Source: Phallusia mammillata (lineage: Eukaryota > Chordata > Ascidiacea > Phlebobranchia > Ascidiidae). Taken from it: DNA of 64,000 bases. Where the stretch lies: assembly GCA_003260075.1 (NCBI GenBank), contig QLIY01000194.1, forward strand, positions 1-64,000, written 5' to 3'. The notes below the pieces were generated by a model. That model saw nothing but the letters and a program-made list of their open reading frames with translations, was not told the DNA's origin and searched no databases. Shown here in pieces: positions 41,913 to 52,360 of this stretch (position 1 is its first letter; each line of letters opens with the position of its first letter). The position numbers and the translations under genes were made by a program.

Positions 41913-42671
41913 ATGGGAAACGGACAAAGAAAAATGCACAAAAACTTAGGAACAGAAGCTAATTCCGCATCGAATCACAACCATGCAAATAAAGACAACG
42001 ATCAATCCAAAGAACTGAAAGAAAATTCCACCAAAGCCGAAGGACCTCCAAAACATCCCAACCTTCTTACCGAGGAAGCCCTAGGCGGAAAACACCCGCT
42101 CGAAATCTTCAAGGCATGGATGATGGAGGCCTTCCAAACAGGCGAGCCTGATCCCTTTTTTATGAATCTAGCCACAGCGACATCATGCGGCAAACCCAGC
42201 GTACGGTTAGTGGCTCTAGGTGACTCTGACGAACGCGGACTGTACTTCGCCACGGTGGATGGAACTCAAAAAGTGAAAGATATCAAGGAGAACCCACGTG
42301 CAGCGGTTTGTTTTTATTGGTCCAAGTTGCAGCGCACCATTAGGATCGAGGGCATCGTGGAAGAGTGTGAAAACAATGAGGAACCTTTCAAGAGATGGCC
42401 TAAACCCTTCCAGGTCGGGATGCGACTTGCGGGCGCGCAGGGGAAGCCGGTGGAAGACTGGGAGAGTGCGGAAAAGAAGCTTCAGGAGGAAATGGCAAAG
42501 TTTGGCGACCAGGAGGTCCCACAACCCGAGCATGTCACCACCTATGTCATTATCCCAACGTCAGTGCAATTCATGCAACTGAAGCAGACGAGTCTTTCGG
42601 ATCGATTTATCTTTACAAAAAAGGACCCAGCCGATGAGGGTAGCTGGTCGTTCGATAGGGTTTATCCATGA
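41913..42671 (+). CDS. PNPO-family (pyridoxamine 5'-phosphate oxidase-like) protein, single exon
   Basis: 252 residues in one uninterrupted exon, with TGA at 42669. A polar, low-complexity N-terminus (about residues 1-50) precedes a PNPO split-barrel fold: H-P-L-E-I-F-K-A-W, N-L-A-T-A-T-S-C-G-K-P-S-V-R, A-A-V-C-F-Y-W, R-I-E-G, D-Q-E-V-P-Q-P and the C-terminal W-S-F-D-R-V-Y-P, each matching conserved blocks of PNPO. PNPO makes pyridoxal phosphate with FMN. Key motifs are altered here: the usual R-x-x-L-L-K reads R-L-V-A-L-G, the S-R-K phosphate loop reads G-T-Q, R-P-K-S-S-Q reads W-P-K-P-F-Q, and N-R-L-H-D-R reads T-S-L-S-D-R. Fold membership is secure; oxidase activity is doubtful. Being intronless among intron-rich neighbours suggests a retrocopy or an old intron loss. 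A true PNPO would be expected elsewhere. Confidence 0.88.
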   Translation: MGNGQRKMHKNLGTEANSASNHNHANKDNDQSKELKENSTKAEGPPKHPNLLTEEALGGKHPLEIFKAWMMEAFQTGEPDPFFMNLATATSCGKPSVRLVALGDSDERGLYFATVDGTQKVKDIKENPRAAVCFYWSKLQRTIRIEGIVEECENNEEPFKRWPKPFQVGMRLAGAQGKPVEDWESAEKKLQEEMAKFGDQEVPQPEHVTTYVIIPTSVQFMQLKQTSLSDRFIFTKKDPADEGSWSFDRVYP

Positions 42672-43660
42672 CGAAGTTTGCTTGCTTATCGTGTGCAGGC
42701 TGTCTAAGAGCTCCGTGGCAAACGATTGTTGAGCAAGATCACCCACCATTTCTTCACAAGACACACATGACCAGAAACGCACATGAAAATCATCGGTCTT
42801 AGCTTCAGATTTACGAGATATACGTAGGCCCATGGGTTGATATGATTGTTTGTGCATATTTTACTGGAATTTTCACTTGTCTTTTTCGTTCACTAACTGA
42901 TAAATGGGTTGCGCGCGTCATTTATCAGTATTCGTCATTTATAATGCACTAGCAAATTTGATGATACGGCTTTTAAGGTTTTGTTTTCGTTTTAGACCAA
43001 TCATTTGCGGTGTTAATGCAATTAAAACATTTGTAGGAGTAAAAAGCTAGCGAAGTTGACATACAGACTACAATAGAAACTTACTATTCTCGTTTCGTAT
43101 TTAATGCCTGAAGTAACTTCGTTTATGTATACAAAAGTGCACTATACGTTTCTTCAAACGCATCTCGTTCATACACGTCACGTTACAGTTAAGAATGGAT
43201 GACGCAATCAGTGTTTGTTTATTCGATCTCGCGCCTTGATTGATCCGCGTCTATCCAAAAAGTGTTCAGTTTCTCTACTGCTGTTTTCACCGTGTTTTAA
43301 TGTTTTTCGCTTCGTCCATTAAATAGCTGGTTAATATAACTTCTGGAAAGTCTGCCCAAACATCAAACAATCTAGTCGGTGATTTTACATGAAGAAAAAC
43401 ACATTGATGATCAATATATTTTTGCCACCGTTTTCATCCTCTGCAGAAATGTTACACAATTGGCAAATAAAAAATCGTGCTGATCAAGAAAACGAAAGGG
43501 TCCTATAGTTCAACACACGATCTAATAAAATACAAAATGATGTCACAATCTGAAACGTGCACTGTACAAGATATAAATGCGAAATTGCCTCCATTTTTTA
43601 AAGTTACAAGGACTGTTTTCTTAAGTCACACAATTGAATAGTACAGTAAACGCGGAAAAC
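42672..43660. other. Intergenic 3' flank of the PNPO-like gene
   Basis: A possible polyadenylation signal ATTAAA lies at 43021-43026. No other gene is seen. A TATA-like GATATAAATG near 43569-43578 precedes the next small ORF. Confidence 0.45.
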
Positions 43661-43792
43661 ATGCAATCTAAAATACTTGCGGTTGCTGTACTATGTATGG
43701 GATTGTGGAGAAATACCTGTGGTGTTGGAGAACTCAAGTTAAAATCACTTCGTAGATATGATGCCTTTGAAGCAGGCTATACGCATGCATGA
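43661..43792 (+). CDS. Candidate small secreted peptide ORF (tentative)
   Basis: ATG at 43661, TGA at 43790, 43 residues. The N-terminus (M-Q-S-K-I-L-A-V-A-V-L-C-M-G-L-W) has a lysine followed by a compact hydrophobic core, like a secretory signal, with possible cleavage near T-C-G. The remainder contains L-R-R-Y, a possible dibasic processing site. A TATA-like box lies about 85 bases upstream. No family is recognised. It could instead be the first exon of a larger secreted protein. Confidence 0.25.
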   Translation: MQSKILAVAVLCMGLWRNTCGVGELKLKSLRRYDAFEAGYTHA

Positions 43793-46330
43793 AGATACTA
43801 CTTCCTATCAACGGTGGTCTCAATCCGGGTTCAAATACTCTCCCCGATGTATACATGGGACGAGTCCAGGTGGGTTATCAATGCACAAATCTGAAGCGAA
43901 TTTCTAGAGAGTATTAAGTTAAAGTTTTACCCAGATGTTCGTTCCTAGAATGTATGAATGTGTGCATTGCTGCAAACAAATTGGGAACCACAGCGTTATG
44001 ATAGAAAAAGTTTTGTAACCATGAAGTAAATCTGATGAAAAGGGTTTCACTTGTTTCAAAGGAAAGAATCCTAAAAAAACGTTTCGCGATTCTAAAAAAA
44101 TGTCAGTGAAATATAACACTTTTTTGTGAAACAATTCAAATGGTTTATTTAAATGTAAACGGATGCAAATAAAGTAACAACAACAATTAAGACAGCTAAA
44201 TGCCAGTTTGTTCAAATTTCAACGAGTATTCGTATTGTACAAGAAGTGTGCATTTTGCGGTGCTTTCTAATGAGGAAATTATAAATTTGCTTGGATGGCA
44301 ACGCACCTCAATTGGTACCTTTCGAATAATTGTAGTTAATGTTTTAAAGTGAGACAAAACTCGTAGACACCGCGTATTTACGGTGACGGTTTTTGCTATT
44401 GGGTCAAGGAAATTGTTTTTATTATACTTTACCTGGAAATACTTGTAGTTCGTTTGCTTTTGGGTGTGTCCTGTCACTACAAAACACCAAAATGTCCACT
44501 TATGAATAATTAATAACTGTTTTGAGTTGTCTGTATTCAGTTATTTTAGCACATATTGTTGTCCGTAAGAGCAGAAGGCAACACTGCGTGAACGTGTTCC
44601 TTTTATCGTGTCGACTTCCATACAGGAAACGAAGCCGTTTGATGGCGGATGCATTATGGATATAATTTGCAATCGAAACCAGTTCCTGTCTGTCTTAACG
44701 TTCGCTGCTACAGACACTCTTAATAACGTATGCGCTGTATTTAATTTTGTTTGCGACGTTTACTGGTTTCGGGTTTAAAATTGTTTGTATGTTCGTGATG
44801 AAAAACGCTGAAACACACTTTAAACAAAAGCACATAAACAAGAAGAAACTTACATTGTCTTTTATCACTATTATCGAAACCAATAAAAGGTTGAAACCGC
44901 TCTTAACGAATGATTTAGGGAAAAACGTGGTACGCCATTCTACTATACGAAACTGGAGCTGCTGGATTTTCCGAAAGGTCGGAAAAGAGACTGGAGGCGC
45001 TCATCCGTTGTTTTCGCATTCCTTACTTGCGTAGAGTTCACCGCCCGGCGTTACGAGTTATTTTGGGGCACGAAACCAATTTTGTGAAACGCACTTGCGG
45101 GCTTCAAAGCTAAACGAGATTTGATTCCAGCGCCCAGCTGTCGTATCACGCATTTACGTCGACGTCGAACACTTTAGTTTCAACCGCAAGATGCAAACGT
45201 AAACCGACGCAGGGCGCTTTTTTCTTACGCTGCCTAATGGTCCCGAACTTTTGTGTCGGCGACAGAACGCGAAAATAATTTACAGCAAAGCGTTTGTGAA
45301 CAACAAGGCCAAAAAAATTGACCGAAGCCGTTGTAGCTTGAGAAAGACAAATGTAAGGCACAATAAGGAGAAGACGGGAGGATACATGTTCATAATCGTT
45401 GCTCCTGAGCCTTGTCGACTGGTGCCTGAGCTTTGTCGTGTTTAGGTTGGTGTTGCAGCAGGCTCAGCGTGAAAGTGCTTCCTGACCAAGCAAAAAAATC
45501 TGCCGGATGTTGAACGCATGAATGAAACACTATCTGGAAGCGCGTCATTTAGCGCCGACACTAGCCGGTAGGTTACTCCAGATCACACAATAAAGACAGC
45601 GTACTTGGCTTGGTGGCGTGTCAGACGGTTACCAAAGGTCACGCTGACGCAAATACGTTAGTAACAAACGAAAACGCCAGCTCGTGCTAAATTTTTTGAA
45701 CTATTGAAAAACGCGACCGTTTTGAGTCATTACAGCCTGAGAAACAGGATATGCGTTTCCGAACTGCATTAAATGACCACGGCAAAATATTGTAAAACTA
45801 TATAGGTTATACATAGAGAGGGAGTGGACATATGTCCTCCAGTGCGATGTATACCGATAGTTCGTTTTAGTTGAATCTGGAGTAACAGAATGAATAGCCA
45901 AAACCGTACATTGTTTTGTGAAATATTTGCAAACTTCTACCTCAAAACAACTATGTGCTGCTACCATACCAGAAAAAATAGTTATACCAGACTAATCATA
46001 TGTCCTTTGCTCAAGTTTTTCGATGATTTAGTTTGTTTAAATTTGCAGTTATAGAATAAACAGCCAAAACTTTATCTTGTATTGTAAAGCATTTGCCAAC
46101 TTCTACCTTAAGATATCTATTTGATTTTACCATAGGAGCCGGAATGGTTCCACTACAGTGAATAAGATAATGCTAAAAAGTGACAAGGAAAACCTGTAAA
46201 CGCCTTTAATGAGAGCTATAGCGCGCTTAGTCGCGAAGGTAAAAATCTAAATTACACCAATTTTAAAGGTGAGCGTTGCCAATGTTGGTACAGTTATAGG
46301 TGATCTAATAGCGAGTGAAATTGTACAAAC
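43793..46330. other. Intergenic with a diverged tandem repeat
   Basis: No gene is recognised. The only clear structure is the pair of related units near 45.88-46.14 kb, listed separately. Confidence 0.45.
45880..46136. repeat. Diverged tandem duplication (about 90 bp units)
   Basis: Unit 1 (about 45880-45971) and unit 2 (about 46046-46136) share GAAT(A/G)AA(T/C)AGCCAAAAC, then TTG/C-rich text, GCAAACTTCTACCT versus GCCAACTTCTACCT, and both end TACCATA. The copies are well diverged, so the duplication is old. It lies just upstream of the rolling-stone-like gene and could hold regulatory sites. Confidence 0.6.
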
Positions 46331-46417
46331 ATGACATGCCAATCCCTGAAGAAGGAATGCCGATTAAAATGTTTTGGTTTCATAGACTTCCAAGTGGAGG
46401 ACTTTGCACGGTCTCAG
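46331..46417 (+). CDS. rost: Rolling-stone-like exon 1
   Basis: 29 codons from ATG at 46331 to CTCAG|gtaaga, ending in phase 0. This is the only in-frame ATG that produces the family-like N-terminus ending A-R-S-Q before the conserved W of exon 2. Confidence 0.8.
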
Positions 46418-49400
46418 GTAAGAATTTTAGTCGCTATAATCAAGTTGTGATGTTTTGGAACTTTCAGTTTTCCCATGCATAGTTTATTCCGCACCTTAAC
46501 AATGTCATTAAGCACAACTTCGCGCGCCTGAAGGCATTGTTACATTGTCAGTGGGTGGATTTGCGACAGATTCTTAATCACAGTGTCATTTCAAATGGAG
46601 TTGCTGTCATGTGGTCATAAGTACACGCATAGTCGCAAATGGTTTATTGACCAGCAGATATTGTACTGTAACTAACAATAGACGAAACCAGCTTCTATTG
46701 ACTCGGTTTGTTTCGTTTTTTTTCAGTGGAACATCGGGCAGAGGAAGTTTCTCGCATATCGAGCGCTTGTGTTCTCATATTGGACCGTTTTCCTTATTGT
46801 CGATTTCGCCACGAACCAAAATAAAGGCTCCTTCTGCCTTTATCTGTCGCACTGGAATGAGGCCCAACTTTCTCTATTTTTTGGCTTCGCGTTTTTCTGT
46901 GCGGGACGCTATGTGTGGAAGATGCGGCAAGCTAACAGCAGTTGTGTGAGCAGCAACAACGCCTCCAGTTCGTCCTTATCGACTGAAAGCGCATCAAAGT
47001 TAACGGGTGACTGCAAGGAACAGGAAGGTAAACGTTTTGTAATTTCTTCCACCGTTCACCTGCTGCAAACAGTTTTCCTTTTATTTCAAATTGAAACGAC
47101 CCGGGTTAAGTGTTGGATTATCTTTGCCAAATTACCATATAATGTGTGACGGGTAATATAAATTAGCACTAAGCAATGGCTTGTAGGTTTAATAAAATTT
47201 CCGCATCATCAGCAAAGGCCCACAATTTCCGGAAAGCAGAAACGCTTCTCATCCGTCACTCTTACTTTGTTGACATTTAGGGAGCCCACAATGGTACAAG
47301 ATGAATATGTTGTAGTTGGAAAATGCGCGATATTACACAAATGCAAATTGTTTGCTGAACACACGTCCAGTAAAAGTGATCGTTAGTAGGACAACACAAG
47401 GGACATGTCCCAGTACATAGGTGCACAAAACCTACACGGTCATAAGGCAGGGATGAACTTGACACGCTTGTTTACCTGCACGCTGTTGACGTCAAGTTTT
47501 TTTTACATTTAGTCACATTTAGGTTATAACCTTGCAGACTTTGCAGCATTGCCGAACGAAAGATGTTGTTAAATAACTTTATATTGACATCGGCACGTTT
47601 CAAGGCATTTTGGTCAAGCATGATCTGTCCTTATACGTGTCGGTTTCCACTGACAACCGGATAAAACGTTTCATGACACATCCCACTATCTTGCACACTT
47701 GCAATATGTTTGGTGTATACACTGATCGCCTGAAAAGAATGTCAACTACTGTTTTAGATAAAATGACCGTACGTATATAAGTATCATCGCTATGAAAATA
47801 TTGAATTGCATACTTTGGTAACCTTGAAGCAGTGTTATAAATGCAACCGATAAGTTAAAGTCACAAAGCTGTTGGCCACACCAAAAACTGCGCTAATGCA
47901 TGAACCGAAATTGCAAACCGTTAGTGTAATATAGTAGGCTAACCATAATGTCATAAGCATGTCGGACAATCATCTTACACTATTGGTGGCGGTGGCGTCT
48001 TGTTTTTTAAGGGTATATATTTACTTATAACGCTTAGCACATAACCTATTTGCTAAGCTGGTAAACGAAACTTTTACATCCTCAAACAACATTTAGTAAA
48101 TTTGGCTGCACCCAAGCAGTTTAAAGCAACAAACAGGCTGCTTGCAACGTTTGGACGGGATGCAAATCGCTTTGTTGGGAGCTTAGTAAGGAAGGAACTA
48201 ACATTTTTATAAGTAGTGGTTATTCAATACGAACGAATGTCCAGGAAGTTACATAAATGTTCGCTTGTCCATCCTTTCGGTAACTTTTGGGGGAACCATT
48301 TTGACAATGGCGGCTCGTAGTTTAAATTAGTATAGCCTATAGGCAGGGTTACGATCGACATGGACCCCAAAATACGACGAACGAATAATTAAATTTTCAT
48401 ACGAAATGAAACAGAGTTTTTTAAACAAATCTTACTATTCACAAATCCATTGGTTTTGGTGGTTTTAACTAGCCTACTAACTCTCATATTTTCACACTGT
48501 CGGAGCAATATTACTCTTTCTCTATGTAGCCTACCCACATTGCCAAAGCGCCAGTGTTTTTCTTTTTTTTACCATCCCAAAGCAGCGTAAATAGCTGTAA
48601 ATTTAAGGATAATACAATACAAAAAATTAAACAAAGAAAATAAAACAGATTTTCAGCACTAGTCACCAACACTCTGGTCTCATATCTTGGAAGGCTACAG
48701 AAACATCTGGCTTATTCGGCAGCAAGAGTTCGTTTTAACAAATCAAAACCCTGTAATGACACTTAAAAGCTAAAAAACGAACATTAGTTACATGACAATT
48801 TGCCCGTCAGGCCAATTTTAGATGACTAGAGTTCCAAAGGCAACAGAGTGTTTGCGTTAACAGCCTTTTCTGTTTGTCATAAAGATCGGTTTACGGGTAG
48901 GCTAGTGAAGTCTCGTATCAAAATTTTTGTTAGCCTCTCATTAGCCTATATGCGTTTCGAAATCGTGCATAATCAAGGGATCATTATTACGCTACGCACA
49001 TCCACACAGATCCGGCCAGCAGTTTGCCAATAGTACCATTATAGCAGCATGCAAAGACACTCATCACGTTTCCTGCATGGCCCGGATCCTATTTCACGTA
49101 ACAAGGATGTTTCAAGCCCAAACGTGTAATAAGTTATATTGTAGTTAAACGCAGGAGCAGGGAAAGGTAGGATATCCTATGTTGACACGTAAAATCAGGA
49201 AGTGACAACATGGCGGCCGTTAGATGACCGGTAGAAAATGCATATTAAAATCGTGTCACAAAAAAATGACTCCAACTCCATTAATTCGCTAGATCAGTTA
49301 GCCATGGCAATCCTACGTCGTTGGCTTAGCCTATATTGCTATGAGAACATGGGTGACAAACTGTCAAATTATAGGTAGGCTATACACAAGACAGGGTCTT

Positions 49401-50949
49401 AGCCTAAATAGTAGCTCAAATAAAAACCAAACTGCCAGAGATGTTTCGACAAAAACAATTGGCAAAACATTTTATTTTCACTGATGATGACAATTCTTTT
49501 TGTCGAAACGTCTGTTTAATAAAATGGGGTTTAATACGCTTATTTTACATCGCTAGCAATTTGGTTTTTAACTAGAAGGGTGGCTTAGCACATATTGCCC
49601 TTGCATATACACTATAACCTATTTTAAAACATAAATATATTTCCTATGTTTATTTTGTATTGGGTCCCATATTAGCCATCGTCTTTTATAACTTTAGTCG
49701 TTTCTGCAGGCAAAAACTCATGGGTCCCCACACATGCAAAGTTGAAAATAATGCAATTCAAGAGATAACCATGAGAAAGTCGGGTGTTGTAAGGTAAAAC
49801 ACAGTGATCGGCACTGGGCTTAAATAATAATACTATGTAGAATACAAACTATAAAATTAGATTCACCCCAGATATTGTTTGAAGTATGTCCTATTTAACG
49901 TTTTAAAAAACTGACCCATTTTAGGGGGCTAGTAGGGCAACTAATTGGGTTCGACACACAAACTAAAAAATATATAAAAACCGCAATGACTCAATCAATA
50001 GTACTGCAAAATTTCAACCCAATCCGCCAAACTTCCGGGTAAAAATACCCATTTTAGGGGGCTAGCGGGGTAAATACTGGGGTTATCAACAAAAACAAAG
50101 TGGGATGCACATCTACATAACTATATCTACCATCTGTGTAAATTTCAGCCAAATCCATCAAACATTTGATGGAAAAACGAGTCGGACAAACTTTGGGAAG
50201 AAAAAAAAAGAAAAACAATTCGAGTAAAATCAATATGTGTCCCCTTCAGGGAAGGGGACCCATAATAATGTCCAATTATAAATTTGCAAAAAGACTGTTA
50301 ACCTACTTTCCGTAAAGTCAGCTTTGCCCAAAGTTACATTTCGACTGCAACACTACACAACATCTTTGACAAAACGATTATATCACCTTTTTCAGTGACA
50401 GCCATTACCATGTCGGACGGGACATTGCCTGGCTCCATGCAAGTGCGGCTGCGGTGGTATCACGGCCTAACGACAATGCTTTACGTCACCTCGCTCAGTA
50501 TTTCCGTGGCAGTGACGTTACTCTACTCCTTTTTCGAGATGGACAACAGCTCGGGTGACAAGCAGATGTCAGCTGGCAACTTTCACTTGCACTTCGTTAA
50601 CTCATTGCTCATTCTCATCGATTTCGTTCTCAACTGTATCCCCATACGACTACTGCACTTTATTTATGTCTCGGTATTTACAGTGGCCTACTGTACTTTT
50701 CTCTTTGTGCTCCATGTAACAGGCGTGGACTCAGCATTGTACGAACTTGTGGATTGGAAAAGAAACACCAAGTGGGCTATTGCGTTCAGCATAGGCATGA
50801 TATTTCTCATTGCACCAGCCACTCACACTGGCATGTACTTCCTACAACGAATAGTCCGCTTTTTTAGTTCCCGGACGAAGCGAGAGACGAGAAACGCGTC
50901 GGTTGTGGATGAAGAGAAAGAAGATTCTCCGCAGTTATTGGTTTACTGA
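46331..50949 (+). CDS. rost: Rolling-stone-like six-TM membrane protein (whole gene)
   Basis: Three coding exons (46331-46417, 46727-47027, 50396-50949) join in phase with GT/AG borders to give 313 residues. The N-terminus M-T-C-Q-S-L-K-K-E-C and F-A-R-S-Q|W-N-I-G fits the short cytoplasmic start of rolling-stone proteins. Six hydrophobic segments follow: around Y-R-A-L-V-F-S-Y-W-T-V-F-L-I-V, L-S-L-F-F-G-F-A-F-F, L-R-W-Y-H-G-L-T-T-M-L-Y, H-F-V-N-S-L-L-I-L-I-D, Y-V-S-V-F-T-V-A-Y-C, and W-A-I-A-F-S-I-G. The H-x-x-N-S plus P-x-x-L-x-H plus Y-E-L-V-D-W pattern is typical. Drosophila rolling stone acts in myoblast fusion; the fold is distantly like FAR-17a/AIG1 proteins. A serine-rich cytoplasmic loop (N-A-S-S-S-S-L-S) and an acidic tail (D-E-E-K-E-D) are distinctive. 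The function here is not known. Confidence 0.85.
46727..47027 (+). CDS. rost: Rolling-stone-like exon 2
   Basis: A strong acceptor (T-rich tract then cag) and donor GAAG|gtaaac, phase 0 to phase 1. It encodes TM1, Y-L-S-H-W-N-E-A-Q, TM2 and a serine/asparagine-rich loop with possible N-glycosylation or phosphorylation sites. Confidence 0.87.
49441..49511. repeat. Hairpin with GTTTCGACAAAAA arms
   Basis: The left arm ATGTTTCGACAAAAACAATT (49441-49460) and the right arm AATTCTTTTTGTCGAAACGT (49492-49511) are almost perfect complements with a loop of about 31 bases. The text CACTGATGATGACA just before the right arm plus GTCGAAACGTCTG recalls a short 3'-end hairpin seen in many invertebrate retroelements; this link is from memory and unverified. 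Confidence 0.6.
49720..50262. mobile_element. Candidate DNA-transposon remnant with GGGTCCCC ends
   Basis: ATGGGTCCCC at 49720 and its complement GGGGACCCAT at 50254-50263 face each other, and a small hairpin (GTCCCCTTCAGGGAAGGGGAC) sits at the right end. Inside are two related units beginning CCCATTTTAGGGGGCTAG, near 49915 and 50048. No target-site duplication is clear, so the family is not assigned. It ends about 130 bases before the exon 3 acceptor. Confidence 0.45.
50396..50949 (+). CDS. rost: Rolling-stone-like terminal exon
   Basis: Acceptor cacctttttcag, phase 1 entry (G|TG), stop TGA at 50947-50949. It encodes TM3 to TM6 and the acidic C-terminus ending Q-L-L-V-Y. Confidence 0.88.
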
Positions 50950-51843
50950 TAAAACATTATGAAGGCTCATTGGATTTCATACTACGAAATTTTGCCCCAC
51001 GTAACCGCGTTTGCTTCCTACGTTTTTTGTAAGGACGCAGTTTTGGGGGCATTTAAAATTTCCAAGCCGGCTCCCAACTGTGTCGTTTTGCAAAATCTGA
51101 GTTACGTTTTCTTGATTTTGTTGCCCAAAACGAATTCCGCAATTTTACCAACCAAGAATTGTTGTTTGGTTACAATTTGGTTAACAGTTGTTGATAATTG
51201 AGCGCCTTAAAATGGTTTGTTGCAGCCTTTTCTCATTTACCTGTCCTAATTGACTTGTGGGTCTGCTATTCGTTGAAAATTATTTAATTTGCCGATTGTA
51301 TTTTTTTATTTTATTTGTGCCCTTAAAAACTCGGCGTCATTGTTAATTTATGTTGCAATACATTATTATACCGGATCACATTTGGAGGGCGTTTTTGTTA
51401 CTGCATTTTTCGGTCCCCGCCTTGCTTGGCCTAGCACAGAAGATTTCGCACTAGAATTTGGCGCTGTTTTAGGCATATTTGGGACATTATAACGTGATGA
51501 TAAGTTAGTTGCCTCTTTTTTCAATTTATGCAGTTCGCACCTTCGAAAAGAAAAGATCGTTTGCGTGATAACGCTAGGCACTTTTAGAAGTTTTACTGAG
51601 TGAATTACAGTTCGATCAACAATGAGCATATAGTACTGCGCAACAGACCTACAGATACTTGATACCGATAAAGTACTCAACTTGTTCTATTCCTGTAGAT
51701 ATATTGGTAACAAACTTACCCCCAAAAGGCTGGTCCATTAGTTGTTAATTCTCTCAAATACTCACTATCAGCGATACACAAAACACAACTGATCAATGGG
51801 TTCAATTCTTTCAGAAGATAGAGATGCAGCTGTACAAACAAAG
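50950..51843. other. Intergenic between convergent genes
   Basis: The 3' flanks of the rolling-stone-like gene (+) and SNRPB (-) meet here. No further gene is recognised. TTTATT at 51844-51849 reads AATAAA on the minus strand and is a plausible polyadenylation signal for SNRPB, about 270 bases past its stop. Confidence 0.5.
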
Positions 51844-52120
51844 TTTATTTCAAAATTGAATTTCACGATTTCCGTGATAATGTCTTTCCGGCCAGATATA
51901 TCACAGCAGAAAAGTAATCAATGTAGCAACATTGGCAGCCTATCAAAAAAGGAACATTGCCAATTTAACCATTTCTCTACCCAGCAAGTAGTAGATGGTT
52001 TTTGTAAGGGTACTGAAAAAGCCCTTGAAATTTAAACCTTGGCATAGAAGCCAAAGTGCAGTTGCTACAATGAAATAATTGCCATTGATACATTGGCCCA
52101 AAAGCCTTTCTGGTTGCAAA

Positions 52121-52360
52121 TTAGTAGCCAAATCCACGGCCATAGCCGCCACGACCCATTCCTGGAGGTGGGGGATGCATTCCTGGTGGAGGACCAAACC
52201 CTCCTCTTTGTGGGGCCATACTTCCAGGGGCTGGACCTCCAACACCATGCATGGGTCCCTGTAAACCTGGTGTTGGACCACCTGGACCACCCATACCACG
52301 TCCAGCTGCCCTGCCTTGCCCCGGACCTCGACTGGGAATGCCAGGAACCCCCATGCCTTT
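52121..52360 (-). CDS. SNRPB: SNRPB terminal exon (R-G and P-P-P-G-M tail)
   Basis: Acceptor tacatgcag at the high-coordinate end, TAA stop at 52121-52123. It encodes [19 protein letters not shown] and the proline/glycine-rich tail. Confidence 0.95.
   Translation of the reverse strand, partial: KGMGVPGIPSRGPGQGRAAGRGMGGPGGPTPGLQGPMHGVGGPAPGSMAPQRGGFGPPPGMHPPPPGMGRGGYGRGFGY

Larger units (their letters stand above)
47028..50395 (+). other. 3.4-kb intron of the rolling-stone-like gene
   Basis: Non-coding. The second half is rich in TAGGCTA/TAGCCTA words (for example around 48340, 48530, 49320 and 49375) and holds a stable inverted repeat (49441-49511) and a transposon-like block (49720-50262), both listed separately. 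Confidence 0.8.
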
